From NCBI GenBank assembly GCA_963815445.1, contig CAWFGV010000006.1:1-64000 (forward strand): a DNA stretch of 64,000 nucleotides, read 5' to 3'. The translations under genes were made by a program, and so were the position numbers. The stretch is from JANLYC01 sp963815445 (GTDB lineage Bacteria; Actinomycetota; Actinomycetes; Propionibacteriales; Nocardioidaceae). Under the pieces are notes generated by a model, which had not been told where the DNA came from, made no database searches, and saw nothing but the letters and a program-made list of their open reading frames with translations. Below are positions 49,389 through 59,712 of this stretch, piece by piece. How positions within the stretch are numbered: the first letter of the stretch is position 1; every line of letters begins with the position of its first letter.

Positions 49389-50725
49389 GCGGCACGTTCC
49401 GCGACATCGGCCTCGTCCTGGTCTTCATCTTGGCGAGCAGCTTCTTCGTGATCGCCGAGATGGCGCTGGTATCGATGCGGGACAGCCAGGCCAAGGGCCT
49501 GCAGTCCCAGGGCAGACGCGGCATCGCGGTCGCCAAGCTCAACGGCGACCCCAACCGTTTCCTCGCCGCCGTGCAGGTCGGGGTCACGTTGTCCGGCTTT
49601 CTGTCCGCCGCCTTCGGGGGCGTCACGCTCGCCGGCCGGCTCTCGCCCAAGCTCGAGCAGCTGAACCTGTCGCCGGGCGTCGCCGACGCTACGGCGCTGG
49701 TCCTCATCACGCTCGCGATCTCCTACGTCTCCTTGGTCATCGGCGAGCTCGCCCCCAAACGGCTGGCGTTGCAGCGCACCGAGTCGATCGCGCTGGCGGT
49801 AGCCCCGACAGTGGATCGGATCGCCAAGATCTCGCGGCCGGTCATCTGGCTGCTCTCTGTCTCGACGGACCTCGTGGTCCGGCTGGTCGGTGGCGATCCC
49901 AAGGCGTCCCGTGAGCAGATCACCGACGCCGAGATCCGTGAGCTGGTCTCCGGGTCCGAGACGTTGGGTGCGGAGGAGCGGCAGATCGTCGAGGAGGTGT
50001 TCGAGGCGGGCGACCGCCATATCCGCGAGGTCATGGTGCCGCGCACCGAGGTGGACTTCATCGCCGCGTCGATGCCGGCGTACAAAGCGGCCCAGTTCGC
50101 GCTCGAGCGGCCGCACTCGCGCTATCCCGTCATCGGCGAGTCCTCCGACGACGTCATCGGCTTCGTGCACGTGCGCGACCTGCTCAACCCCGACCTCTCG
50201 GGCCGGTCGGTGCGAGTGGGCCAGATCGCCCGTGACGTGCTGCTGCTGCCGGCCACCCGGCAGCTCCTCTCCGCGTTGTCGGACATGCGTCGCGAGGGCG
50301 CGCACGTCGCGATCGTCGCCGACGAGTACGGCGGCACCGCCGGCATCATCACGCTCGAGGACCTCGTCGAGGAGCTGATCGGCGACATCAAGGACGAGTA
50401 CGACCTCGACGAGCCGGAGACAACGCGACTCCAGGGTGGGGAGCTCGAGGTGGACGGCCTGCTCAACCTCGACGACTTCGAGGACGAGACCGGTCTCACG
50501 CTGCCGGACGGACCCTACGAGACCGTGGCCGGCTACATCGTGCAGCAGCTGGGCCACGTCCCGGCCATCGGAGAGACCGCAGCCTTCGACGGTCACACCT
50601 TCACCGTGGTCGAGCTCGACGGCCGCCGGATCTCACGGGTCAAGGTGAAGCTCGGGTCAGCCAGACCAGGCGATGCCGCTGACCCGGCTGGGCGCGAGGT
50701 CGTCCCGGATCAGGACGGCTCCTGA
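49385..50725 (+). CDS. Hemolysin family protein (DUF21/CNNM, CBS pair, CorC_HlyC domain)
   Basis: 446 aa. The N-terminal CNNM/DUF21 membrane domain has four helices (about residues 5-190, with SSFFVIAEMALVSMRDSQAKGLQSQGRRG and AVQVGVTLSGFLSAAFGG). A cytosolic CBS pair follows (about 205-335, REVMVPRTEVDFIAASM, DEYGGTAGIITLEDLVEELIGDIKDEYD), then a C-terminal transporter-associated CorC_HlyC domain (VDGLLNLDDFEDETGLTLPDG, GRRISRVKVKL). Related proteins (CorC, YfjD, TlyC-like) are linked to Mg2+/Co2+ export or resistance. Despite the name, haemolysis is not implied. The GTG overlaps the small ORF before it. Confidence 0.9.
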   Translation: MSGTFRDIGLVLVFILASSFFVIAEMALVSMRDSQAKGLQSQGRRGIAVAKLNGDPNRFLAAVQVGVTLSGFLSAAFGGVTLAGRLSPKLEQLNLSPGVADATALVLITLAISYVSLVIGELAPKRLALQRTESIALAVAPTVDRIAKISRPVIWLLSVSTDLVVRLVGGDPKASREQITDAEIRELVSGSETLGAEERQIVEEVFEAGDRHIREVMVPRTEVDFIAASMPAYKAAQFALERPHSRYPVIGESSDDVIGFVHVRDLLNPDLSGRSVRVGQIARDVLLLPATRQLLSALSDMRREGAHVAIVADEYGGTAGIITLEDLVEELIGDIKDEYDLDEPETTRLQGGELEVDGLLNLDDFEDETGLTLPDGPYETVAGYIVQQLGHVPAIGETAAFDGHTFTVVELDGRRISRVKVKLGSARPGDAADPAGREVVPDQDGS

Positions 50726-50775
50726 GTCGGGCTCGCCACGGCGAGGCCAGTCGCCTGCTCGTCGTAGAACCTTGG

Positions 50776-50781
50776 CACAAT
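50776..50781 (+). promoter_or_regulatory. -10 box of leaderless trpS promoter
   Basis: CACAAT, 7 nt before the ATG at 50789, the same box as before folD. It overlaps the ATG at 50780, so that earlier start cannot be used from this promoter. Confidence 0.5.
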
Positions 50782-50788
50782 GGCCGCC

Positions 50789-51817
50789 ATGTCCACCCCA
50801 ACAGCCGCGACTGCGGCGCGCCCACGCGTGCTCTCCGGCATCCAGCCGACGGCAGACTCGTTCCACCTCGGCAACTACCTGGGTGCGTTACGGCAGTGGG
50901 TGGCGTTGCAGTTCGACCACGATGCCTTCTACTGCATCGTCGACCTGCATGCGATCACGGTGGAACACGATCCGGCGCTGCTTCGGGAGCGGACGCGGGT
51001 CTCGGCCGCGCAGCTGATCGCCATGGGCGTCGATCCCGAGCAGTGCACATTGTTCGTGCAGTCGCACGTCCCCGAGCACGCTCAGCTGGCCTGGGTGCTC
51101 GGCTGCATCACCGGGTACGGCGAGGCGGCCCGGATGACGCAGTTCAAGGACAAGTCGGCCAAAGGTGGCCAGGACCGCACGACGGTGGGCCTGTTCACCT
51201 ACCCGGTCCTGCAGGCCGCCGACATCCTGCTCTACCAGGCCAACCGGGTCCCGGTGGGTGAGGACCAACGCCAGCACCTGGAGCTCACCCGTGACCTCGG
51301 CGGGCGTTTCAACCACCGTTTCGGTGAGACGTTCGTGATCCCTGAGCCACACATCATCAAGGACACCGCGAAGATCACCGACCTGCAGGAACCGACCGCG
51401 AAGATGAGCAAGTCGGCCTCGTCACCAGCCGGGATCGTCGAGCTGCTCGACGATCCCAAGAAGTCCGCGAAGAAGATCCGGTCGGCCGTCACCGACTCCG
51501 GTCGTGAGGTGTACTTCGACGAGGTGAACAAGCCGGGCGTCTCCAACCTCCTCACGGTCTTCGCGGCTCTGTCGGGCCGCACACTCGACGACATCGCAAC
51601 GGAGTACAACGGCCGCGGTTACGGTGATCTGAAGAAGGACCTCGGGCAGCTGGTCGAGGAGTTCACGACGCCGTTCCGGGCGCGCACGCTGGAGCTGCTC
51701 GATGACCGTGCCGAGCTCGATGCGATCTTGCACGACGGGGCGCAGCGCGCGCGAGCAGTCGCAGCCAAGACGTTGGCCGACGCCTACGAGCGCGTCGGCT
51801 TCGTGCCGGCCCGATGA
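50789..51817 (+). CDS. trpS: Tryptophan--tRNA ligase
   Basis: About 342 aa, class I synthetase of usual bacterial length. It charges tRNA-Trp. Motifs are RVLSGIQPTADSFHLGNYLGAL (HIGH-like HLGN), AILLYQANRVPVGEDQRQHLELTRDLGGRFN-type tryptophan pocket (ADILLYQANRVPVGEDQ) and TAKMSKSASSP (KMSKS). The start at 50789 is fixed by the -10 box. It overlaps the 2'-5' RNA ligase-like gene by 4 nt. Confidence 0.96.
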   Translation: MSTPTAATAARPRVLSGIQPTADSFHLGNYLGALRQWVALQFDHDAFYCIVDLHAITVEHDPALLRERTRVSAAQLIAMGVDPEQCTLFVQSHVPEHAQLAWVLGCITGYGEAARMTQFKDKSAKGGQDRTTVGLFTYPVLQAADILLYQANRVPVGEDQRQHLELTRDLGGRFNHRFGETFVIPEPHIIKDTAKITDLQEPTAKMSKSASSPAGIVELLDDPKKSAKKIRSAVTDSGREVYFDEVNKPGVSNLLTVFAALSGRTLDDIATEYNGRGYGDLKKDLGQLVEEFTTPFRARTLELLDDRAELDAILHDGAQRARAVAAKTLADAYERVGFVPAR

Positions 51818-52356
51818 GCACCAACGCCAACGGTAGGGTCTCCGGAGTGTCCACGATCGGCGTCGCCATCGCCATACCGGAACCGTGGGCGGCCGAGCTC
51901 CAACAGCACCGGGCATCGTTCGGCGACCCGCAGGCCGGGGCCATCCCGACCCACATCACGCTCGTCCCCCCGACCGAGGTGACGACCGGTCTCGACGTCG
52001 TCGAGGAGCATCTCAGGACCGTCGCCGGCGATAGACAGCCCTTTCTGCTGCGGCTGCGGGGAACCGCCACCTTCCGACCGGTCTCGCCGGTGGTGTTCAT
52101 CGCTGTCTCGGAGGGGATCTCGGCCTGTGAGCTGTTGGCCGGGGCCGCGCGCAGCGGACCCCTGCACCAGGAGCTCGCGTTCCCCTACCACCCGCATGTC
52201 ACCGTGGCCCACGACCTGGACGAGCAAGCCCTCGACCACGCCTACGATGCGCTGGCGGACTTCGACTGTTCCTTCGACGTGACCGACTTCCACCTCTACG
52301 TTCACGGTGACGACGGCGTGTGGCGGCCCTTCCGTACCTTCGCGCTGGGCCGTTGA
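51814..52356 (+). CDS. 2'-5' RNA ligase / cyclic phosphodiesterase-like protein
   Basis: 180 aa, 2H phosphoesterase family. The two catalytic H-x-T/S-hydrophobic motifs are THITLVPP (near residue 49) and HPHVTVAHDL (near residue 128). The C-terminus ends with an FDVTDFHLYVHGDDGVWRPFRTFAL strand typical of LigT-like proteins. The substrate may be a 2',3'-cyclic phosphate or a small ADP-ribose derivative. Coupling with trpS by a 4-bp overlap raises a role in RNA or tRNA processing, but that is inference. Confidence 0.85.
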   Translation: MSTNANGRVSGVSTIGVAIAIPEPWAAELQQHRASFGDPQAGAIPTHITLVPPTEVTTGLDVVEEHLRTVAGDRQPFLLRLRGTATFRPVSPVVFIAVSEGISACELLAGAARSGPLHQELAFPYHPHVTVAHDLDEQALDHAYDALADFDCSFDVTDFHLYVHGDDGVWRPFRTFALGR

Positions 52357-52404
52357 ACGCTCCCACGTCGTACGACGCAGCGTGTGGTGGCGCGTCCGAG
52401 CGGG

Positions 52405-52410
52405 TAGGAA
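52405..52410 (+). promoter_or_regulatory. -10 box of leaderless YihY/BrkB promoter
   Basis: TAGGAA, 6 nt before the ATG at 52417. A GAGG overlaps the spacer but is too close to the start to be a normal Shine-Dalgarno site. Confidence 0.4.
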
Positions 52411-52416
52411 TGAGGC

Positions 52417-53523
52417 ATGGCTGACGACGAGCAGGGACTGGTGTCCGGGGTGAAGGGTCGCGTCGAGAGGCTGCGCCGGCGGTATCCGTTCTTCGACCAC
52501 GTGATCCGGATGCAGGCGCACTACTCCAAGGTCCAGGGCAACGTGCTGGCCGGTGCGGTCACGTATTTCGGTTTCCTGTCGTTCTTCCCGATTCTCGCGC
52601 TGGCTTTCGCCGTCGTCGGCTACGTCAGCATCGCCTACCCCGATGCTCGCCAGAACCTCGCCACGGCCATCGAGCAGCTGCTCCCCGGCATCATCAGCAG
52701 CAGCGGCAACCCGGGGACCATCAGCCTCAAGGACATCGAGGATGCGAAGGCGTTCGCCGGGGTGATCGGTTTCGCGGGCGTGCTGTACTCGGGTCTGGGC
52801 TGGCTGTCGGGCATGCGCAGCGCTCTGCGCGACGCTTTCCAGATCCCGCAGTCGCAGCGGCGCAGCTTCATCGTCGGCAAGGGCGTCGACCTCGCGATGC
52901 TGACTGTGATCGGCCTCGTGCTGATCGTGTCGGTCGGAATCAGCGGCGTGGTGAAGGGCCTCACCGACAGCATTGTCTCGTCGATCGGACTGGACGGGTT
53001 CGGACTCGCGCAGCCGATCGTGTGGGTGGTCGGAGTGGTGCTCGGCGTGGCCGCGAGCACGCTGTTGCTGTTCATCATGTACTGGGTTCTTCCGGACCCC
53101 GACATCCCGAGGCGGGCGCTGTGGCAGGGCGCGCTGCTGGGGGCGGTGGCGTTCGAGATCCTCAAACAGCTCGTCGTCAACGTGCTGGGCGGCGTTGGAG
53201 GAAGCCCGTTCGCGCCGCTGGCGATCGCCATCACCCTCGTGGTCTGGATCAACTACTTCTCGCGGATCATCATGTACGGCGCAGCGTGGGCGATGACGTC
53301 GGACCTCACCGCGTCCGTCATCGAGAGCCGCCGCACGAAGTCCGAGGCCGTCGTTGCCGCCGCCGCTGCGGCGCCGGTCAACGCGAACGTCCCGCTGTGG
53401 GCGGCCGAGGAGAGCGGGGAGCCGACGCCCAAGGGCCGGTTCGACACCGGGAGTGCGCTGGTCGGCGCGGCTGCAGTCGCCGTCGCGGCCGCGGTCCTGG
53501 GCCGCCGAGATGGCGGCCGGTGA
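52417..53523 (+). CDS. YihY/virulence factor BrkB family membrane protein
   Basis: 368 aa. It has six predicted membrane helices and YihY/BrkB motifs: GNVLAGAVTYFGFLSFFPILALAFAVVGYVS near residue 45, GFAGVLYSGLGWLSGMRSALRDAFQIPQS, IGLVLIVSVGISGVV, DPDIPRRALWQGALLGAVAFEILKQLVVNVLGG and LAIAITLVVWINYFSRIIMYGAAWA. Once misnamed ribonuclease BN, the family's role is unknown. The C-terminal 70 residues are an Ala-rich cytosolic tail ending with a weak hydrophobic stretch (AAVAVAAAVLG). The stop overlaps the next gene by 4 nt. Confidence 0.88.
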   Translation: MADDEQGLVSGVKGRVERLRRRYPFFDHVIRMQAHYSKVQGNVLAGAVTYFGFLSFFPILALAFAVVGYVSIAYPDARQNLATAIEQLLPGIISSSGNPGTISLKDIEDAKAFAGVIGFAGVLYSGLGWLSGMRSALRDAFQIPQSQRRSFIVGKGVDLAMLTVIGLVLIVSVGISGVVKGLTDSIVSSIGLDGFGLAQPIVWVVGVVLGVAASTLLLFIMYWVLPDPDIPRRALWQGALLGAVAFEILKQLVVNVLGGVGGSPFAPLAIAITLVVWINYFSRIIMYGAAWAMTSDLTASVIESRRTKSEAVVAAAAAAPVNANVPLWAAEESGEPTPKGRFDTGSALVGAAAVAVAAAVLGRRDGGR

Positions 53524-54455
53524 CGGTGGCCGTCCCCAGCCGTACTGACGTCGAGGCCGCGGCCGCCCGGATCGCCGGCGGCGTCCGGCGGACACCGGTG
53601 CTGGGCATCGACCTGAGCGAGCAGGAGGTAGTGGCTGACGTCATCCTCAAGCTCGAGCTGACCCAGTACACGGGCTCGTTCAAGGCGCGAGGAGCGTTGA
53701 ACTCGGTCCTCTCGCTCCCGGCTGGCAGCGCCGGTGTCTGCGCAGCTTCGGGTGGCAATCATGCTGCCGCCGTGGCGTGGGCGGCCGGCCGCGCCGGGAT
53801 CACGGCCGAGGTCTTCGTGCCGGCCAGTGCAACGCCCGCCAAGCTCGACCGGATCCGTTCTTACGGCGGGGTCATCCACGCGGTCGACGGACACGTCAAG
53901 GAGGCGCTCGAGGCATGTCACGTGTACGCCGCCGAGCACGGACTACCTCTGCTGCACCCCTACGACACGTTCGAGACCGTCTCGGGTGCCGGGACGACCG
54001 GTCTCGAGATCGAGGACCAGGTGCCGGATGCCGATCTGGTGCTGGTGGGCTGCGGTGGCGGGGGCCTGTACTCCGGTCTGGCCGTCGCGCTCGAGGGTCA
54101 CGCGCCTGTCCAGCCGGTCGAGCCGGCCGCCTGCCCGGACCTTGCCGACGCGCTCGCTGCCGGCGCACCCGTCCCGGTCGCCGTCGGAGGGCTCGCCGCT
54201 GACTCGCTCGGCGCGCCGGCCATCGGCGACATCGCGTTCGCGGTGGCGACCAAGCATGCGGTGCAACCGGTGCTCGTCGCCGAGGAGGAGATCGCGGCAG
54301 CCCGTCGGCTGCTGTGGGACTCGGTGCGGGTCCTGGCGGAGCCGGGTGCCTGCGTGGCACTGGCGGCACTTCTGTCCGGCCGGGTTCCCGTTCACGCAGG
54401 GCAGGTCGTGGTCGTCGTCGTTTCCGGCGGGAACAACGAGACGTTCCCCGTCTGA
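53520..54455 (+). CDS. PLP-dependent threonine/serine dehydratase-like protein
   Basis: 311 aa from a GTG that overlaps the BrkB stop (GTGA). Fold type II PLP enzyme: the cofactor Lys in KLELTQYTGSFKARGALN near residue 50, ASGGNHAAAVAWAAGRAGITAEVFVP (the Asn-containing Ser-Gly-Gly-Asn-His loop), and a glycine-rich phosphate clamp VGCGGGGLYSGLAVAL near residue 180. This matches serine/threonine ammonia-lyases without an ACT domain. The annotated region before 53520 in the same frame belongs to BrkB read out of frame. Its precise substrate (threonine, serine or a racemase activity) is open. Confidence 0.88.
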   Translation: MTVAVPSRTDVEAAAARIAGGVRRTPVLGIDLSEQEVVADVILKLELTQYTGSFKARGALNSVLSLPAGSAGVCAASGGNHAAAVAWAAGRAGITAEVFVPASATPAKLDRIRSYGGVIHAVDGHVKEALEACHVYAAEHGLPLLHPYDTFETVSGAGTTGLEIEDQVPDADLVLVGCGGGGLYSGLAVALEGHAPVQPVEPAACPDLADALAAGAPVPVAVGGLAADSLGAPAIGDIAFAVATKHAVQPVLVAEEEIAAARRLLWDSVRVLAEPGACVALAALLSGRVPVHAGQVVVVVVSGGNNETFPV

Positions 54456-54531
54456 AGGAGCTCCCGCATCAAGGGGCGGCGTGTGAGAAGTCCCTCGCTG
54501 CCAGGCGGTGCGGGCGGGGCGGCGTGCGCCG

Positions 54532-54537
54532 TACTCT
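54532..54537 (+). promoter_or_regulatory. -10 box of leaderless mutase promoter
   Basis: TACTCT, 7 nt before the ATG at 54545, with no Shine-Dalgarno sequence between. Confidence 0.5.
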
Positions 54538-54544
54538 GTCGGCC

Positions 54545-56125
<1,581 letters not shown>

Positions 56126-56138
56126 CGCCGCGCGGATC

Positions 56139-56179
56139 CAGCCTCCCAGCCGGACCGAGCCCCACCGACTGGGAGGCTG
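56139..56179. terminator. Hairpin after the mutase gene
   Basis: An 11-bp perfect stem (cagcctcccag at 56139-56149, ctgggaggctg at 56169-56179) with a 19-nt loop, 13 bp after the mutase stop. There is no T-tract. A weaker relative is at 47-70. It may be a terminator or the end of the DUF222/HNH duplicated unit. Confidence 0.45.
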
Positions 56180-56289
56180 TGCAGGTGTCCTGGCAGCCTG
56201 GGCCTGCATACGCTCCCTGTCGATGTGGTCGAGTCAGCCCATCCACCGATGACGCCCCTCCGATCGAACAGGCCGAGCGGCACAACGTC

Positions 56290-57757
56290 TCAACCGGCTC
56301 GAGCGCCGGACGGCCCGCGCTGATCTGCCTGGTCGGGATCGAGGGTTGTTTCAGGCAGCCGGCAGCGGCTGACGTGCCGACAGTGTGACAGTGCCGGGAG
56401 TGCTGGGTGGGTGCCGGTGTGGTCGACGAGGTGGTAGCGGCCGTGGGGGCTGCGCCACACGAAGATGCCGGTGAAGGGTTGGGCGACCTGCCATCGGCCG
56501 TGGGTCTTGATGCGGTGGTGGGTCCGGGTCAGGGGGCCGAGGTTGTCGACCGAGGTCTGACCGGGTGGTCCGCCGTTGTCGGGGGAGACGTAGGGGGTGG
56601 TGTGGTCGAGGTCGCCGGTGCGTCGGGTGGAGGTGGCGTAGGGGAAGCAGTCGACGGGGGTGCGTAGGTGGACGGCGTCGCGGATCCGGTCGGGGATCTC
56701 ATAGGCGTCCACGGGGATCTGCTGGTTGAGGTCGATCACCGGTTTCACCACGACGTTCGCGCCACTGAGCCATGGCTTGACGCGGTCGACGGTGATGGGT
56801 CCGACCTGTTCGACCCGCGCCGCCCCGGTGCCTGACGTCAACGCCTCATCGGTGAGGTGGACGTACAGCGTGACGTCGGGCCGGGTGTCGACCCTCTTGG
56901 CCCGATCCGTCTGCAGTGCCTGCCTCGAGGCCCCGATCGGTCTGGGTCTGTCGGGGTCGTCCGGCTCGCCGGTTCGGCTGGTGGCGGTGTGGAGGTCGGT
57001 GTACAGGTCCAGGGCCTGTTGGGGGTTGGCCAGGATCCCGACCGCAGCGGCCCGACGTACGTCGACCGGGCGGGTGTCGCCGAGGACGCCGAGGCCGGTG
57101 GCGAGGCCGCCGATGGTGGCGTTGAACCGTAACGCGTCGGGTGCGTCGGCCCGGATGAAGATCTCTCGGGTGCCGTGCTCGCCGGGCTGGTGGTCCTTGA
57201 CCCACACCCCCAACGACCCCTGCGCCTGTTCGTCGGCCTCGGCGGCGGCGTCCGGGTCGCACGCGAGCCAGCAGCGCAGTGATGATCGCCTCGATGCGTC
57301 CCCACGACAGGGAGTGGGCATATCTGGCGATCCTGCGGTCCACGACCGCCACGGTGGCTTCGCTCAGGTGGCGGGTGGTGTCGGCGCAGCGGCGGCCGAT
57401 CCACGGCTTGACCTCACCCGCACAGATCCGTGCCCACAGCGTGGGGAGTCGGTGGCGCAGGTCCAACGCGTCCGCCACCAGCCGTTCCGCGGCGTGCGTG
57501 GAGGTGGCGAGCACGACGCCGAGCTCGGCCGGTGCGAACTCCGCCACTTCCGGGGTGCCGGCGCCACCGAAGCGGACCAGCTGCTCACACCCCAGCAGGG
57601 TCGGACCGGTAGAACGGGCCACGTCCCCGTGCAGGTCGGCCCAGTGCGCGGCGGCCTGCAACAACCTGACCTCGCCCTGCTCGACGACCGTGCGGGCTTG
57701 TTCGGCGGCGGCCAGGGTGGCCAGCTCGTCGAGTGCGCTGAGATCGGTGTCGAACAT
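56290..57757 (-). pseudogene. DUF222/HNH endonuclease domain protein, frameshifted copy 2
   Basis: The protein begins at the ATG at 57757 (MFDTDLSALDELATLAAAEQ), identical in start and in -10 box to copy 1, and continues to RIEAIITA. There, within 57260-57280, it carries one more base than copy 1 (17 versus 16 nt between conserved tcgca and gtgatgatcg). The frame shifts, and the rest (CDPDAAAEADEQAQGSLGVW to the HNH block) is readable only in the second frame, ending at 56290. The HNH block (LDHTTPY, NLGPLTRTHHRIKTHG) is identical to copy 1, but the tail after HPALPALSH differs. The gene is therefore probably inactive, unless the indel is a sequence error. Confidence 0.8.
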
Positions 57758-57764
57758 GTGTTCG

Positions 57765-57770
57765 ATTCTA
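57765..57770 (-). promoter_or_regulatory. -10 box of leaderless promoter, DUF222/HNH copy 2
   Basis: TAGAAT on the minus strand, 7 nt before the ATG, identical in sequence and spacing to copy 1. Confidence 0.5.
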
Positions 57771-57953
57771 CCTGCCATGCCCGACAGTCGCCAGAGTGAT
57801 TCCCCTTGTCCACAACGCTTATTGGTCTCCACCTCGGGCTGTCGGCCAGTCAGCCGGAGCATCTCGCGGGAGGCCAGGCTACGACGAGCGGAGGAAGCGT
57901 GGTGCGCCGCTCCAGGCCACAATCCGGTTGACGGCCGTCGTAAGTTGCGCGTC

Positions 57954-58832
57954 ATGGAGCTCTCCGTGTGCGTCACCGATGACGACTACGAGGCCTGGCG
58001 TGGGGTCCGGATGGACGTCGTCCCGGGGGAGCGGTGCGACACCGTCGCCGAGATGCGGACCCAGGACTCCCCCTCCCGGTTGCTGCTCCTCGCGACCGTC
58101 GACGGGAACGTAGCGGGATCGGGGGTTGCAGATCGCTCCGACGTTGCCGGCGGCGGCTTCGTCGCCCCCCGGGTACGACGCGAGCACCGGCGCCAGGGTG
58201 TCGGATCCGCCCTCCTGCGCGTCCTGGCCGACCACGTCGCCGGGCTCGATGTGACCGACCTACGAGCGATGACCGAGGACACGGTGTCGCTCGCCTTCGC
58301 CGAGCACTTCGGCTTCGTCGAGGTGGACCGCCAGGTCGAGCAGGTGCGCGCGGTCGGCGATGAGCCGACGCCCGGTGCACTGCCCGAGGGCGTCGAGGTG
58401 GTGAAGCTGGACGAGCACCCAGAGCTCTGGGCCGCCAGCTACGAGCACTTCGGCACCGAGGTGCTCGCCGACTTCGCGGTCTTCCGACCGCTCCAGATCA
58501 CCGAGCAGCAGTGGAACGACTCCTGGGCCGGCGACCCGATGTTCGTGGCGGTCCACGACGGTGAGGTGATCGGCTGCGCCGGCCTCGACCGCGACAGCGA
58601 CCGGCCCGAGCGCGGAGAGAACGCGTTGACCGCTGTCCGACGTGACTGGCGCGGCCACGGCATCGCCGTCCACCTCAAGCGCCGCACGCTCCGCTGGGCC
58701 GCCGACCACGGTGTCACCGAGCTCTACACCTGGACACAGGCAGGAAACACCCCGATGCTCACCCTCAACGAGCGCCTGGGCTACCTGACAGGCCGGACCA
58801 GCATCACCCTGTCTCGGCCGCTGCCGTTGTGA
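57954..58832 (+). CDS. GNAT family N-acetyltransferase (two domains)
   Basis: 292 aa from the ATG at 57954; longer frames would cross the DUF222 promoter. The N-terminal GNAT domain has RLLLLATVDGNVAGSG, FVAPRVRREHRRQGVGSALLRVLADHV with the R-x-x-G-x-G acetyl-CoA loop, and AFAEHFGFVEVD. The second domain has VHDGEVIGCAGLDRDS, TAVRRDWRGHGIAVHLKRRTLRWAADHG and NTPMLTLNERLGYLTG. The double-GNAT layout resembles MshD (mycothiol synthase) and other actinobacterial acetyltransferases. Substrate unknown. It is not closely similar to the two genes at 46892-49181. Confidence 0.85.
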   Translation: MELSVCVTDDDYEAWRGVRMDVVPGERCDTVAEMRTQDSPSRLLLLATVDGNVAGSGVADRSDVAGGGFVAPRVRREHRRQGVGSALLRVLADHVAGLDVTDLRAMTEDTVSLAFAEHFGFVEVDRQVEQVRAVGDEPTPGALPEGVEVVKLDEHPELWAASYEHFGTEVLADFAVFRPLQITEQQWNDSWAGDPMFVAVHDGEVIGCAGLDRDSDRPERGENALTAVRRDWRGHGIAVHLKRRTLRWAADHGVTELYTWTQAGNTPMLTLNERLGYLTGRTSITLSRPLPL

Positions 58833-58949
58833 CCCGGCGTCCCGGGCATCACCGCGTCCCGTCGGCCACCTGGTGTGCTCGCTGCCCACGGGCAGGTACG
58901 GCAGCGCGCACACCGTCTGCATAGACGTCGGCATCGCGGCTTGCCGCGA

Positions 58950-59600
58950 TCAGCTGCGACACAGCAGCTCCTTCGTCCCGCCGTCGACGACGTACACGTC
59001 GCCATCACGCAGGCGCAGGTGCGGTATCCCGTCGCGCGCGTAGGCCTCAGCCACGTGGGTGAGCAGCTCGGTCTCGGGGTGGCCGGGGGAGTCCAGGTGC
59101 GGCACGAATGCCTCCTCGAGAACGCCGAGGCCGTCCCAGATCGGGTCGGCGTCGTACAGCCGGCGCACCGCGCCCGCGTCATCGCACACCTCCAGACCGC
59201 GCAGGCTCGGAGCAAGGCAGCACGGCCCGGCGCTGTAACCGGCGTACACGATCGCGTCCTCGCCCAGCAGCCTTGGAAACACGAGTTCAGCTCCGGAGAG
59301 CGCCATGGCATATCGAAGCGCGAACACGTTTCCCCCTCGGACCCAGGCGATCTCGAAACCTCGCAGTGTCATCTCGAGCGCGGCCTCGTCGCCCGCGAAG
59401 TCGCGCAGGTCGACCTCTTCGCAGACGAGGCCGATCGAGGCGAGGCGCTCGCGCTCACCCGTGACGGCTTCACGCCGGATCGCCGCGGGTGCGTCGTCGA
59501 CGGCGTTCGCGATGACGGCGACCGGCCGCTCGGTATGCCGAAGGGCCAGCAACCGGTCGGTGTGGTCGCCGTTGCGGAACGACGACAGGTACAGCCGCAT
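58950..59600 (-). CDS. Peptidase E-like (S51) / class I glutamine amidotransferase-like protein
   Basis: About 216 aa from the ATG at 59600 (MRLYLSSFRNGDHTDRLLAL); longer frames run into the M20 promoter. The S51 fold is seen in AVIANAVDDAP, DLRDFAGDEAALEMTLRGFEIAWVRGGNVFALRYAM and the nucleophile elbow AIVYAGYSAGPCCLAPSLRG (Ser in GYSAG), plus the late WDGLGVLEEAFVPHLDSPGHPE with its His. S51 enzymes cleave Asp-X dipeptides or cyanophycin; the exact substrate here is open. It is divergent from the amidohydrolase gene with a 112-bp gap. Confidence 0.85.
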   Translation of the reverse strand: MRLYLSSFRNGDHTDRLLALRHTERPVAVIANAVDDAPAAIRREAVTGERERLASIGLVCEEVDLRDFAGDEAALEMTLRGFEIAWVRGGNVFALRYAMALSGAELVFPRLLGEDAIVYAGYSAGPCCLAPSLRGLEVCDDAGAVRRLYDADPIWDGLGVLEEAFVPHLDSPGHPETELLTHVAEAYARDGIPHLRLRDGDVYVVDGGTKELLCRS

Positions 59601-59712
59601 CGAGCCATTGTGCAGGGTCGACACGCCCGCAGCAGCCGCACGGCCTGCTTGGCCGCCCCAGCAGTCCCGGAGGAGAGCCTCCGCAACGAAATGCCACACT
59701 AGGCGGGTGCCG

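Noticed and set aside
56290..57976. Two separate DUF222/HNH genes in overlapping frames
   Set aside because: Alignment with copy 1 shows one gene split by a one-base difference, so it is reported as a single frameshifted copy.
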